A stretch of DNA of 64,000 nt from DATJCV01 sp963707665 (GCA_963707665.1 CAVPQU010000006.1:34636-98635), one strand, 5' to 3'. Positions 28,321 to 38,660 are shown, counted from the stretch's first letter. Numbers and translations are program-made. The notes: generated by a model from the letters alone, not told the origin.

Positions 28321-29322
28321 TCATTCTGCGTGATAGCCGGTCACGCGCTCCACTTCCGATTTCGATCCCAGGAATACCGCCACCCGTTGATGCAGCTTTT
28401 CCGGCTGGATATCGAGGATGCGCTGGTGGCCGTTGGTGGCGGCGCCGCCGGCTTGTTCGACGATGAAGGCCATCGGGTTGGCTTCGTACATCAGGCGCAG
28501 CTTGCCCGGCTTGTCCGGTTCGCGGGCGTCGGCCGGGTACATGAAGATGCCGCCGCGATTCAGGATGCGATGCACGTCGGCCACCATCGAGGCGATCCAG
28601 CGCATGTTGAAGTTGGCTTGGCGCGGGCCGGTGGTGCCGGCCAGCAGTTCGTTGATGTAGCGCGTGACCGGCGGCTGCCAGTGGCGGGCGTTGGAGGCGT
28701 TGATCGCGAATTCGCGGGTTTCCACCGGAATCTGCATGTCGCGCTGGGTCAATACCCAGGAACCCATTTCGCGATCCAGCGTGAAGCAGTGCACGCCGTT
28801 GCCGGTGGTCAGTACCAGCACGGTTTGCGGGCCGTACACCGCATAGCCGGCGGCAACCTGCTTGCTGCCCGGCTGCAGGAAATCCTGTTCGGTCGGCGTC
28901 GTCATGCCGTCCGGCGCCTTCAGCACCGAGAAAATCGTGCCGATCGAGACGTTGACGTCGATGTTGCTTGAGCCGTCGAGCGGATCGAACAGCAGCATGT
29001 ATTCGCCCTTCGGATAGCGATTCGGAATTGGATGGATGGTTTCCATCTCTTCCGACGCCATCGCCGCCAGATGGCCGCCCCATTCGTTGGCTTCCAGCAG
29101 GATTTCGTTCGAGATCACGTCGAGCTTTTTCTGCACTTCGCCTTGCACGTTTTCGCTGCCGGCGCTGCCGAGCACTTCGCCTAAAGCGCCCTTGCCGACC
29201 GCGTGGCTGATGGTCTTGCAGGAACGGGCGACGACTTCGATCAGCAGGCGCAGTTCGGCGGGGATGCTGTTGCGCAGGCGCTGTTCCTCGACGAGGTATT
29301 GGGTGAGGCTGATACGTTTCAT
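28321..29322 (-). CDS. fbp: Fructose-1,6-bisphosphatase class I
   Basis: Fbp removes the 1-phosphate of fructose 1,6-bisphosphate in gluconeogenesis. The 333-residue protein shows the metal-binding blocks MASEEMETI, LLFDPLDGSSNIDVNVSIGTIFSVL, and the substrate loops YINELLAGTTGPRQANFNMRWIASMVADVHRIL and GGAATNGHQRILDIQP. Length and motifs are normal. ATG 29322 (MKRISLTQYL) fits the family start. It is on the same strand as pepN and the CHMI gene upstream. Confidence 0.95.
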   Translation of the reverse strand: MKRISLTQYLVEEQRLRNSIPAELRLLIEVVARSCKTISHAVGKGALGEVLGSAGSENVQGEVQKKLDVISNEILLEANEWGGHLAAMASEEMETIHPIPNRYPKGEYMLLFDPLDGSSNIDVNVSIGTIFSVLKAPDGMTTPTEQDFLQPGSKQVAAGYAVYGPQTVLVLTTGNGVHCFTLDREMGSWVLTQRDMQIPVETREFAINASNARHWQPPVTRYINELLAGTTGPRQANFNMRWIASMVADVHRILNRGGIFMYPADAREPDKPGKLRLMYEANPMAFIVEQAGGAATNGHQRILDIQPEKLHQRVAVFLGSKSEVERVTGYHAE

Positions 29323-29432
29323 GTTGTTTTCCGTTTGTTGTCCGTTGGTGGCAGTGGTTGGTGGAATCTTGTAGGTTGTTTGCCGCACGCACCGATGCCC
29401 GGTACGTATGCGGCACGCGGCGCTGCGAACGC

Positions 29433-29795
29433 TCAGCCGCCCGCAATGCTCTTCGCATAGGAGTCGCGTTCGATTTCCAGTATTTCAACGCATAACTGGG
29501 TCTGGTGCCTTGATGCGCCATGACAAAGCTGCTGCAGGCGCTCCAGCAGCCGGCCGGACAGCGCGCGTCGCACCTCGGGGCTGCGTCCCTGCAGGATGGC
29601 GACCTTGGCGTGGATGAACGCCCGCTGCTCCGGCGCTGTTCCAATCACGAAGTGGTCGAAACGGAGCGCGCGGCTCTTGATGTCGATTTCCTCGAACTCG
29701 CCCGAGGCGACCAGCGTCCGGTTCAGTTCGAGCAGGTACTGTTCGACGTCAAGGTCGGCGAGATTGCCTGAATATTCCAGCGTGAGATGCGGCAT
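29433..29795 (-). CDS. 5-carboxymethyl-2-hydroxymuconate isomerase family protein
   Basis: A 120-residue tautomerase-fold protein that begins MPHLTLEYS, giving the N-terminal catalytic proline after Met removal. It has VASGEFEEIDIKSRALRFDHFVIG and the C-terminal VEILEIERDSYAKS. This is the HpcD/CHMI family, which isomerises a homoprotocatechuate ring-cleavage product. No other genes of that pathway are nearby, so the actual substrate may differ. It lies between pepN and fbp on the same strand. Confidence 0.85.
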   Translation of the reverse strand: MPHLTLEYSGNLADLDVEQYLLELNRTLVASGEFEEIDIKSRALRFDHFVIGTAPEQRAFIHAKVAILQGRSPEVRRALSGRLLERLQQLCHGASRHQTQLCVEILEIERDSYAKSIAGG

Positions 29796-29916
29796 GTCGT
29801 TCGAAGTTTCCTGTTCGGGTTTGCGGTTCCGGCTTCGTTTGCTGGCTGCTTGCTCTGTTTGCTGTGCCGATTGCGCTTCCTGTGTCGATGGGCGCCTTGT
29901 TGCGTCGTGCCGGTGT

Positions 29917-32622
29917 TCAGTGCGCCAGCGCCTTGGTGACCACTTCCAGCACGTCCTTCGACAGCTTGGGCGCGGCCGCGACGCGTTTCAGCGCCGCCCG
30001 CATCGCCTGCTGCTGGGGCGGCGCGAATTTGCGCCAGCGGTCGAGGCTGCGCGCCAGTCGCGCGGCGAGTTGCGGATTCATTGCATTCAGCGCGATCACC
30101 TGCTCCGCCCAGAACGCGTAGCCGCTGCCATCAACAGCGTGGAAGGCCGAGGGATTGCCATTGCAGAAGCTGAAGATCAGGCTGCGAGCGCGGTTCGGAT
30201 TGTTGAGGGTGAAGGCCGGGTGTTTCATCAGTGCACGCACCACGGCAACGTCGGCCGTGCGCGCCATCGCCTGCAGCGTGAACCACTTGTCGATCACCAG
30301 CGCTTCGTGTTCGAAATCGGCATAGAACTGCGCCAGCGCGGCGGCGCTACCCGGCGCCTGGCTATTGATCAGCGCTGACAGCGCGGCCAGGCGGTCGGTC
30401 ATATTGCCGGCGCTCGTCGTATTGCGCCTGCGCCAGCGCATGCATTTCGGGCTCGCCGGTCTCGCTCAGATAGGCCAGCGCGCAGTTTTTCAGCGCACGT
30501 CGCGCCGCCGATGCGGCATCTGACCGGTACGCGCCGGGCGTCTGGTTGGCGTCATACGCTCGCTGCAGGTCGGCGCGCAGCGCACCGGCCAGCGTGCGCC
30601 GCAAAAACTGGCGCGCGGCATGGATTGCCTGCGGATCGATCACCTCGACCTGCTCGGCGATCAGCGTCTCCGAGGGCAGCGACAGCACCAGTTCACGAAA
30701 TGCCGGGTCGAGCGCGGAGTCGTTCAGCGTGACTGCGCAGCGCATCCACCAGCAGCGCGGCCTGGGCCGCGTCGTCTGCATTGAAGATAGCCGGTGCAGC
30801 CGCGCTGCCGGCCTGCGCCTTTCTGGTGAGCGCGCGCAACTGGCGCATTGCCAGCCGCTGGCCGGCTTCCCAACGATTGAACGGATCGCTGTCATGGGCC
30901 ATCAGGAACGCCAATTCGGCGCTGCTAGCTTCGAAGTCGAGGATGACCGGTGCGGAAAAATTGCGCAGCAACGACGGCACGGGCTTTTCCGCGACGTCGG
31001 TAAAACGGAATGTCTGGGTTACTTCGGTCAATTCCAAAACCACCGTAGTCGGCGCTGCTGCACTCGCCGGGTTACCGGCGTGCGGCCGCCCTTCCAGGTG
31101 CAGAGGCAGATCGCGTCCCTCGGCGTCCAGCAGGCCGACTGCGACCGGTATATGAAAAGGCAGCTTGTCCGGCTGCCCCGGTGTCGCCGGGCAGGTTTGC
31201 GCCATGCGTAGTTCGTAGACCTGGTTCGCCGCATCGTAGCGGCTGGTGACCAGCACACTCGGCGTGCCAGCCTGGCTGTACCAGCGTTCGAATTGCGTCA
31301 GGTCGCGGCGGTTGGCGTCAGCCATCGCGGCGCGGAAATCGTCGCAGGTCACGGCCTGGCCGTCATGGCGCTCGAAGTACAGGTCCAGCCCGCGGCGAAA
31401 GCCGTCGCGGCCAAGCAAGGTCTGGTACATGCGCACCACTTCCGCGCCTTTTTCGTAGACGGTGACAGTGTAGAAATTGTTGATTTCGACATAGGAATCG
31501 GGCCGCACCGGATGCGCCATCGGGCCGCCGTCTTCCGGAAACTGCGCCTGACGCAGCACGCGCACGTCGTCGATGCGCTTGACCGCGCGCCCCGATTCGG
31601 TGCCGACCATGTCGGCCGAAAATTCCTGGTCGCGAAACACAGTCAAGCCTTCCTTCAGCGACAGCTGGAACCAGTCGCGGCAGGTGACGCGGTTGCCGGT
31701 CCAGTTGTGGAAATATTCATGGCCGACCACCGATTCGATGCCGGCGTAATCGGTATCGGTGGCGATCTTCGAATTGGCCAGCACGTACTTGGTGTTGAAG
31801 ATGTTCAGGCCCTTGTTTTCCATCGCACCCATGTTGAAGTCGCTGACGGCGACGATCATGAAGCGCTCCAGATCGAGTTCCAGGCCGAAGCGCTCGCTCG
31901 TCCCAGCGGATGCTGTTCTTCAGCGAATCCATCGCGTGCTGGGTCTTGTCGAGATTGCCCTCTTCGACCCAGACCTGCAGCAGCACTTCGCGGCCGGACT
32001 GCAGGGTGTATGTTTCTTCCTGGCAGACCAGCTCGCCGGCCACCAGCGCGAACAGGTAGGACGGTTTCGCAAACGGGTCTTCCCACTTGGCATAGTGGCG
32101 GCCGTCGCCCAAGTCGCCCTGTTCGATCAGGTTGCCGTTCGATAGCAGCACCGGATATTTTTTCTTGTCGGCGCGCAGCATCACCGTGTATTTCGCCATC
32201 ACATCCGGACGATCGGGGAAATAGGTGATCTTGCGGAAACCCTCGGCTTCGCATTGGGTAAAGAAATTGCCGTTCGATACGTACAGGCCCATCAGCGAGG
32301 TATTTTTGTCGGGATGGGTGATGGTTTCGATTTCCAGTGTCACCTGCTCCGGCGCCTTGGCGATGCGCAAGGCGCCCGCTTCCAGCCGGTAGGCGCGTTT
32401 CGCCAGCGGCTTGCCGTTCATGCGCAACTGCACCAGTTCCAGTTCCTCGCCATACAGCACCAGTTCGTCGCCGCTGGCAGCCGGGTTGCGCTGCAAGGTC
32501 AGCCGGCTGGCGACGCGGGTGGCGGCCGGATCAAGGTCGAAACCGAGTTCCACCGTCTGCACCAGATACGCGGGCGGGGTGTAATTTTTGCGATAGATGG
32601 CGGCGGCGGTGTCGGTGCGCAT
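29917..32622 (-). pseudogene. pepN: Aminopeptidase N, three frameshifts as sequenced
   Basis: PepN is a zinc M1 aminopeptidase that removes N-terminal residues from peptides in the cytoplasm. Four successive frames together give a full protein of about 890 residues. The first covers the N-terminal beta domain to about 31900. The second has GAMENKGLN and the zinc site VVGHEYFHNWTGNRVTC. The third runs from about 30737 with LNDSALDPAFRELVLSLP. The last, from about 30405, has NMTDRLAALSAL to the stop. Each break equals one extra base; the first looks like a 4-base duplication (GAGC). Three shifts in a conserved gene suggest sequencing errors. Confidence 0.9.
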
Positions 32623-32735
32623 GAGATGGGATAAAACCGGATAATGGTCGAAGGTTCATTTTACCAATCCAGCCGACGCCCGACAGACGGCACGGCGCAA
32701 CGCACCCTTCCACGCCGACATGGCGAAGGCACATC

Positions 32736-33375
32736 ATGAAGCACTGGCTCACCCTGTTCCTGGTCGGCGCCAGCCTGTTGCTGGCGGGCTGCGCGACCAC
32801 CATCCGCACCGAAGTCACGGCATTCCACGCATCGCCGACTGCGTTGCCGGACCAGAGCTTCGCCTTCGAGCGCAGCGCGGCGCAAGACAACGATCTCGAA
32901 TATCGACACTATGAAAGCCTGGTGCGCGAGCAATTGCTGCGGCTCGGCTTCCGCAGCGCGCGAACCAGCACAGGCAGCGCAACTCAAGGTAACGCTGGCG
33001 TATGGCATCGACGGCCGCGAGGTCAGGGTCGTCGAGTCGGTGCTGGTCGATCCGGGCTGGTATGGGCCGCCGTTTTATGATCCGTACTTCGGGCGCCCGT
33101 GGCGGCGCGGCTTGTATGGCCCGTTCTACGATCCATTCTGGTTTTCACCGGCAGTCGTGGTGCCGCGCGAAGTCAATTACGAGTTATTCACACGCCACCT
33201 GAACGTCACGATTGCGCGCGCGGCCGACAGCCGCAAGCTGTATGAGGTCACGGTGCGCAGCGAAGGCCGCATCGGTTCGCTGCCCGCCGTCATGCCCACC
33301 ATGATTCGCGCCGCCTTTGTGGAATTTCCGGGGCCAAACGGTGTGCCGCGCCAGGTCGACTTGCCGTTGCCCTGA
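32736..33375 (+). pseudogene. DUF4136 lipoprotein (frameshifted)
   Basis: The first frame (ATG 32736) has a lipoprotein signal with lipobox LAGC (Cys 19) and YRHYESLVREQLLRLGF. Near 32960 one extra base shifts the frame, which goes on with QAAQLKVTLAYGIDGREVRV, a Tyr/Pro/Phe-rich block (YGPPFYDPYFGRPW) and RHLNVTIARAADSRKLYEVTVRSEGR to 33375. The joined protein of about 212 residues is a DUF4136-type outer-membrane lipoprotein of unknown function. It diverges from pepN. Confidence 0.8.
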
Positions 33376-33581
33376 GCACTCCACGGTCAGGCTGCGCATT
33401 GTTTGAGCCACATGCCGAATGTGTCTGTCATGCGCGCAGTTTTTAGCGGGAATCCAGTGGCGTTTTTGCCGTATTGCCGGACAGCGCGCTTGCATGGCAT
33501 GCGGCGCTGGGCTCCAGTCGGCGCGGCAACGACAGGTCAGCCAAACCATGAACAGTCCTGGCCTCGTCATCGAGAAAACCT

Positions 33582-33643
33582 GGAGTATATGCATATTTCA
33601 TATTGTTTTCGGCCGACAACGGCACTCATATGCAGGAGTATGT
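33582..33643 (+). repeat. Paired GGAGTATRT element, copy E3
   Basis: GGAGTATAT at 33582 and GGAGTATGT at 33635, spaced 53 bases, with CCGACAA at the central offset inside a GCCG/CGGC hairpin. It lies between the convergent ends of the DUF4136 gene and the binding-protein gene (310-base gap, no other gene seen). Confidence 0.8.
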
Positions 33644-33685
33644 GGATTGGCAAGCTCGCCGCCGACAGCCGCAAGGCTTGATCGG

Positions 33686-34736
33686 CTAGTTGCCGCGCGC
33701 CGTTCGTTGCGGCTGCAGATAGAGCGTCTGCGAGGCACGCGCGGCCTGGGTGTAGATGGTGGGTAGCGTCAGCCCGCGCGCCGCGAGGCGAGTTGGCCGC
33801 AGCGCGATCTGGAAGTCGGCGCTGTCTTCCGGTGGCTGCAGCGGGCCGCCGCGGCGCGCTTCCGCCAGCGTTGCCAATGCCTTGCGGGTCACTTGTTCGC
33901 CGATGCCTTGCGGCGATGGCACCACGGCCAGCGCGCCGCCGCCGGCGACGAAGCTCTCCCGCACGCCGATCGCCAGCGGTTTCGAATTGCGCTCGGTCCA
34001 GTCGGGCAGCACGCGGTTGTCGACCGGATTCGGATCGCCGGCGCTGCGCGGCAAGCCGTTGAAGCTGAGTATCAGCAGAACATCAGCGTCTGCCGCGGCG
34101 GCGCGCACCGCCTCCTGCCAGGCGCCGTAATCCGATACCAGCTGCACCGCCACCAATTGGTGCGGCGCCCAGGCGAAATCCTGCACCTGCTGCCGCTCCG
34201 CCTGGCCAGTGGCGTCGTCCATGCCGAGCACGCGGATGCGCAGCCCCGGCCGCCGCAGGTGGCCCAGCACTTCGACGACCTGCGCCAGCGGCAGCATTTC
34301 GCGCACGCCGGTGACGTTGTGCGCCGGCGGATAGCCAAAGCTGGCCGGGTCTTCGCCCATCGCGTACACCACCCGCAAGTCAGGCCGGTTGACGTAGTAG
34401 CGGCCGACGTAATCCTGCGCTTCTTCGCCGATCGCCACCAGCACATCGGGCCGGTAGGCGTCGATCACGTTGCGGCTGTTGTGGCTGGCCGCCGCCCATT
34501 GCCGCGGCGCCCATCTGGCTGGAAAACGACATGTAATGCCAGCGCGTCGAAATCGGCTGGCGGTTGCGCGCCAGTTCGCGCCGGATGCCGCTGTCAACCG
34601 CGGTTTCCCAAGCGCCATCCTCGGCGAAGCTGTGCAGGATCAAGAGCCGCGGCTTCTGGTGATTGAAGGCGATCAATAGCGCCAGCAGCAGCAGCACGAA
34701 GCTGCCGGCGAAAATGAGCGTGAGGCGGTTTTTCAT
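33686..34736 (-). pseudogene. Membrane-anchored ABC-type substrate-binding-like protein (frameshifted)
   Basis: From ATG 34736: a single N-terminal membrane anchor (residues 5-24, LTLIFAGSFVLLLLALLIAF), then KPRLLILHSFAEDGAWETAV, the opening of a periplasmic binding-protein fold (ABC_sub_bind-like). One extra base near 34505 breaks the frame. It continues with NVIDAYRPDVLVAIGEEAQDYV, LRVVYAMGEDPASFGYPP, NVTGVREM and DADVLLILSFNGLPRS to 33686. The joined length is about 350 residues. It starts 7 bases after the SLC13-type transporter gene, so the two probably act together, perhaps as a sensor or binding partner. No ABC permease or ATPase is present. Confidence 0.75.
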
Positions 34737-34743
34737 GGCGGCA

Positions 34744-36576
34744 TCAATACAGGCCGAGCCAGCGCCAATAGGGGATCGACGCATAGGCCAGCAGCACCCG
34801 CAGCGGGTTCAGCCACCATGCGTAGCGCAAAAACAGCGCTTCGCTGCAGCGCTGCCGCAGGCCGCCGGCCAAGGCCTGCGCATACGACGAATTCTGGTAC
34901 GGCAAAAACCAGATGTCGGAAAACAGCGAGGCCAGGAACACCACCAGCCACGGATGAATCCCTTGCTCGAGGCCAATCGGCAGCAACAGGGTTACGGCCA
35001 TTACCATGCCGGCGGTAATCGGCAGGAGCAATCGCAACAGCACCGTCACCAGCAAGGCCAGCAAGATGAACCAGCCGAGTTCGCCATTGATCCAGTCCAG
35101 CCGGTGGCCGATTGCGCTCACCATGACATCGCGCAATCCGAGGTAGTTGATGGCTTCGGTAAAGCCGTCCAGACTGAGCAGGAAAAAAATGATCGGCCAG
35201 TCGATCTTGCTCTGGAACGCCTGCTTGTCGAACAGGCCCAACGCCAGCAGGCTGATCAGCACGAACGCCGCCAGCCAGCCGGTCTGGGTCTGATGCAATT
35301 GCGGCACTGCCGCCCCCAGCAGGAACACCAGGAACGCCAGCAAGGCAATCCATTCGCGCGCACCGAGCGGCCCCAGCAGCGCCAGCTGGCCGGCGAGGCG
35401 CGCGCGCGGCAACGGCTGGCTGTGTTCGGCACGATAGAAAAAACGCATCGCCAGCAAGTGAAACAGCAGCAGGCCCAGCGCCACCACACCGGCCGCAACC
35501 AGCCAGTAGGCGCCCTGGAATTCCAGCCGCACCTGCGCCGGCAGCATGGTATAGGCCGCCAGGTTGGCCGATTTGGATGTCAAGAGCAGCGGCGAAAACA
35601 GCGTCGCGCCGGTAAATGTGGCGACCATCAGCGCGGTCGCTTCACGGCTCTGCGAGCGGGCGCCGAGGCTGCCATCCATTTCGCGATACAGCGGCAACAG
35701 CAGCGCCAGGCGTGCGTTGGAAGACGGCATCACGATCGACAGCACGGCGCCGAACGCGGTCAGCGCGGCCCGGTGCCAGAACGGCCGGTCGGGCGACTTC
35801 AGCAGCACCCACAACATGAAGCGATAGGCCAGGCCGGAGCTGACCAGCACCGCGGACAAGGCGTACACGCCAAGCAGCAGCAGGAAGGCGCGCGAGTAAA
35901 AGCCGGCCAGCGCCACCCGCGCCGGCACCAGCTCGATGAACAGCATGGCCACGATGGCGATCAGCGGCGGGATGTATTCGTCCACCACCGCGAACAGCCA
36001 CATCACCGCCGTCATCGTGAACAGGCCGAGATAGATCGCGCTGTGCTGCGGCAGCCCGGCCATGTCGGCCGCCAGATAGGCCAGCGGCGGCAGGATCAGG
36101 GTCGCGACCCAGCCGACGCGCTGCTTGGCCGGCATGATCGCCGGCGCGCGCTTCTCGACCGCGACCTCGGCCGGTGCCGTGACGCGCCCCATGCGCGCCG
36201 CCAGATCGACCAGTGCCGCCGATTTCAGCTCGGGATGGGTGGTCGTCAGCTCGCGCACCGCGGCGCGCGCGATGCGCAGCACCGACAGCTTGCTGGCGGC
36301 GCGGGCGCTGACCAGGTGGCGCGGCACGTCGGCAAAGGCTTCGGCGCCGAAACCCTGGTCGGCGCCCAGCTGCCAGCGCTCGTCCGCGGCCGCCAGTTCG
36401 GCCTCGCCGGCCAGAATCCAGTAGTAGTAGTCGGCGGCGGCGCCGGCCTGGAAGATGTCGGCGCCGGCGGCGAATTCGCACTGCACCGTGCCGGACAGCA
36501 GGCGCGCCAGTTCCAGCGGCGCGCAATCGGCCAGCAGTGGGTGTTGTCCGAGGACGGTGGCGATGGAGGCCTGCAT
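34744..36576 (-). CDS. SLC13/DASS-type anion transporter with N-terminal cNMP-binding-like domain
   Basis: A 610-residue protein. Residues about 15-125 look like a cyclic nucleotide-binding fold (GADIFQAGAAADYYYWILAGEAEL; FGAEAFADVPRHLVSARA; LSVLRIARAAV). A linker leads to about a dozen membrane segments typical of the DASS/SLC13 group: FTMTAVMWLFAVVDEYIPPLIA, VLSIVMPSSNARLALLLPL and ATALMVATFTGATLFSPLLL. The SNARLALLLP site is like the SNT sodium/dicarboxylate signature. It probably moves an anion or dicarboxylate under control of the N-terminal domain. It forms an operon with the anchored binding-like protein downstream. Confidence 0.8.
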   Translation of the reverse strand: MQASIATVLGQHPLLADCAPLELARLLSGTVQCEFAAGADIFQAGAAADYYYWILAGEAELAAADERWQLGADQGFGAEAFADVPRHLVSARAASKLSVLRIARAAVRELTTTHPELKSAALVDLAARMGRVTAPAEVAVEKRAPAIMPAKQRVGWVATLILPPLAYLAADMAGLPQHSAIYLGLFTMTAVMWLFAVVDEYIPPLIAIVAMLFIELVPARVALAGFYSRAFLLLLGVYALSAVLVSSGLAYRFMLWVLLKSPDRPFWHRAALTAFGAVLSIVMPSSNARLALLLPLYREMDGSLGARSQSREATALMVATFTGATLFSPLLLTSKSANLAAYTMLPAQVRLEFQGAYWLVAAGVVALGLLLFHLLAMRFFYRAEHSQPLPRARLAGQLALLGPLGAREWIALLAFLVFLLGAAVPQLHQTQTGWLAAFVLISLLALGLFDKQAFQSKIDWPIIFFLLSLDGFTEAINYLGLRDVMVSAIGHRLDWINGELGWFILLALLVTVLLRLLLPITAGMVMAVTLLLPIGLEQGIHPWLVVFLASLFSDIWFLPYQNSSYAQALAGGLRQRCSEALFLRYAWWLNPLRVLLAYASIPYWRWLGLY

Positions 36577-36714
36577 GGGTGTCGAATCGGCGCGGCGCGG
36601 GACAAAAGAGCGCTTATGGTAATCGAATTATTGCCGTCCAGATACCAAAAGACGGCCATAACATGCGGCGCGGCGCCGCAACGCGCTGGCGTCGGGCCGA
36701 CTTCCGGCACACCG

Positions 36715-37650
36715 TCATGGCCGCGCCAGCGGCGCCGGTTCGGCTTCCATCCGCTCCAGCGCCGCGTACTCGGCCGCCAGGAAATCCAGCAGTTCGCGCA
36801 CCGCCGGCAGCAGTCCGCGGCGCGACGGGAATACCGCGTGCAGGATGCCGCTGTGCGGCGTCCATTGCGGCAGCACCTCCACCAGCCGCCCGGCACGCAA
36901 GTCGTCGTGCACCGTCATGCTCGGCAGCTGGGCGATGCCGACGCCCTGCAGCACCGCGCAGCGCAAGGCCGCGACGTCGTCGGTGATCAGGCGCGGCGTG
37001 TGCCGCACCTGGGCGGCGGCGCCGTCCGGGCCTTCCAGCGTCCACACATGCAGCGCCCGCGCCGGCCCCAGGTCGAGGCTGGGCAGGTCGCCGAGATCGG
37101 CCACGCTAAGCGGCACCGCACGGTCCTGCAGCAGGCGCGGATGCGCCACCAGCCGCTGCGTGCTGCGCGCCAGCACCTTCAGCACCAGATCGGAATCCTC
37201 CAGCGGCGGCGAGCGCACCCGCAGCGCGAGGTCGAAGCCTTCCTGGATCACGTCGACGCGGCGGTTGCTGCTCTCCAGATGCACCTGGACTCGCGGGCAG
37301 GCGAGCATGAAGCGCGCCAGCATCTCGCCGACCTGGTAGTACACCAGCGCCGACGGGCAGGCGACGCGCACCACGCCCTGCGGATCGCCCTGCAGGCGGT
37401 CGATCACTTCCTGCGCGGCGTCGGCCTCGACCAGCATCGCCACGCAATGCCGGTAATACTCGCGCCCGATCTCGGTCACCGTGAAGCGCCGCGTCGAACG
37501 CTGGATCAGGCGCACGCCGAGGCGTTCCTCCAACAGCGCGATGCGCCGGCTCAGGCTGGATTTGGGCAAGCCCAGCGCCCGCCCGGCGGGCGCGAAGCCG
37601 CCGTGATCGACCACCTGGACATAAAAATACAGTTCATTCAAGTCGTGCAT
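36715..37650 (-). CDS. LysR family transcriptional regulator
   Basis: A 311-residue LysR regulator: N-terminal winged helix-turn-helix (MHDLNELYFYVQVVDHGGFAPAGRALGLPKSSLSRRIALLEERLGVRLIQRSTR) and a substrate-binding domain beginning with GVVRVACPSAL. The ATG at 37650 gives the usual LysR start; an upstream in-frame ATG would add seven residues. It diverges from a pirin gene across 140 bases, the classic arrangement of a LysR protein and its target, so it probably controls pirin expression. Confidence 0.9.
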   Translation of the reverse strand: MHDLNELYFYVQVVDHGGFAPAGRALGLPKSSLSRRIALLEERLGVRLIQRSTRRFTVTEIGREYYRHCVAMLVEADAAQEVIDRLQGDPQGVVRVACPSALVYYQVGEMLARFMLACPRVQVHLESSNRRVDVIQEGFDLALRVRSPPLEDSDLVLKVLARSTQRLVAHPRLLQDRAVPLSVADLGDLPSLDLGPARALHVWTLEGPDGAAAQVRHTPRLITDDVAALRCAVLQGVGIAQLPSMTVHDDLRAGRLVEVLPQWTPHSGILHAVFPSRRGLLPAVRELLDFLAAEYAALERMEAEPAPLARP

Positions 37651-37755
37651 GCCCTCTCCTCCCGCAACCATTCATTGTCCATACAGTGGAACTCTGATGC
37701 CGAATTCTGCCATCTACCCCAAGTATCGTTCCGCCACTATATTGTTATTCATGGT

Positions 37756-37772
37756 CTTCCCGCTTCGGGAAG
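37756..37772 (+). promoter_or_regulatory. Hairpin in the pirin leader
   Basis: A perfect 7-bp inverted repeat CTTCCCG-CTT-CGGGAAG 18 bases before the pirin ATG and just upstream of its ribosome binding site (AAGGAG). It could be a regulator site or affect translation. Nothing more can be said from sequence. Confidence 0.4.
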
Positions 37773-37790
37773 CGCAATAAGGAGTCCGCG

Positions 37791-38660
37791 ATGAAAAAAA
37801 TTCTGGGTGTCTACAGCGCGCCGCGCCAGCACTGGGTCGGTGACGGCTTTCCGGTACGCACGATGTTCAGCTATGACACGCTGGGCCAGCACGCCAGCCC
37901 GTTCCTGATGCTCGATTACGCCGGCCCGACCGAGTTCACGCCGGCGACGCGGCCGCGCGGCGTCGGCCAGCATCCGCACCGCGGCTTCGAAACGGTCACC
38001 ATCGTCTATCAGGGCGAGGTGGCGCACCGCGATTCGACCGGCAACGGCGGCGTCATCGGCCCCGGCGACGTGCAATGGATGACGGCCGCCGGCGGCATCC
38101 TGCACGAAGAATTCCACTCCGAGGAGTTCACGCAGCGCGGCGGCACGCTGGAAATGGTGCAGCTATGGGTCAACCTGCCGGCCCGCGACAAGATGGCGAC
38201 GCCCGGCTACCAGGGCATTCTCAACGCCGAGATTCCGGCGCTGGAACTGGCCGACGGCGCCGGCACGCTGCGCGTGATCGCCGGCGACTACGATGGCCAC
38301 CGCGGACCGGCGCGCACCTTCACGCCGATGGACGTCTGGGATCTGCGCCTGCGCCAGGGGCATCAGCTCGAGCTGCCGCTGGCGGCCGGGCGCACTGCCA
38401 TGCTGGTGGTGTTGCGCGGCACGGTGCTGGTGAACGGCAGCGAGGTGGTGCGCGAGGCGCAGCTGGTGCAGCTCGACCGCGCCGGTGCCGGGCTGAGCCT
38501 GGAGGCGAACAGCGACGCCACGCTATTGCTGCTGTCCGGCGAACCGATCGACGAACCGATCGCCGGCTACGGCCCATTCGTGATGAACAGCCGCGAGGAA
38601 ATCGCCCAGGCGATACAGGATTTCAATAGCGGGCGTTTCGGGCAGATGCCGAATCAGTAA
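37791..38660 (+). CDS. Pirin family protein
   Basis: A 289-residue bicupin pirin. The N-terminal cupin holds the metal ligands in GQHPHRGFETVTIVYQGEVAHRDS and AGGILHEEFHSEEF. The C-terminal cupin starts near 185. Pirins bind Fe and some have quercetinase activity or modulate regulators or enzymes. AAGGAGTCCGCG precedes the ATG at 37791. It is divergent from the LysR gene and probably its target. The substrate or partner is unknown. Confidence 0.9.
   Translation: MKKILGVYSAPRQHWVGDGFPVRTMFSYDTLGQHASPFLMLDYAGPTEFTPATRPRGVGQHPHRGFETVTIVYQGEVAHRDSTGNGGVIGPGDVQWMTAAGGILHEEFHSEEFTQRGGTLEMVQLWVNLPARDKMATPGYQGILNAEIPALELADGAGTLRVIAGDYDGHRGPARTFTPMDVWDLRLRQGHQLELPLAAGRTAMLVVLRGTVLVNGSEVVREAQLVQLDRAGAGLSLEANSDATLLLLSGEPIDEPIAGYGPFVMNSREEIAQAIQDFNSGRFGQMPNQ

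Noticed and set aside
37751..37772. The CTTCCCG/CGGGAAG hairpin before pirin as a terminator
   Set aside because: It lies just before the pirin ribosome binding site and lacks a T-run, so termination is unlikely; kept only as a possible leader structure.
34663..37794. A 1043-codon open frame on the plus strand
   Set aside because: It is antisense to the SLC13-type transporter, the binding protein and the LysR gene, with Gln/His/Arg-rich composition typical of a reverse-strand frame in GC-rich DNA. The minus-strand proteins have clear domains.
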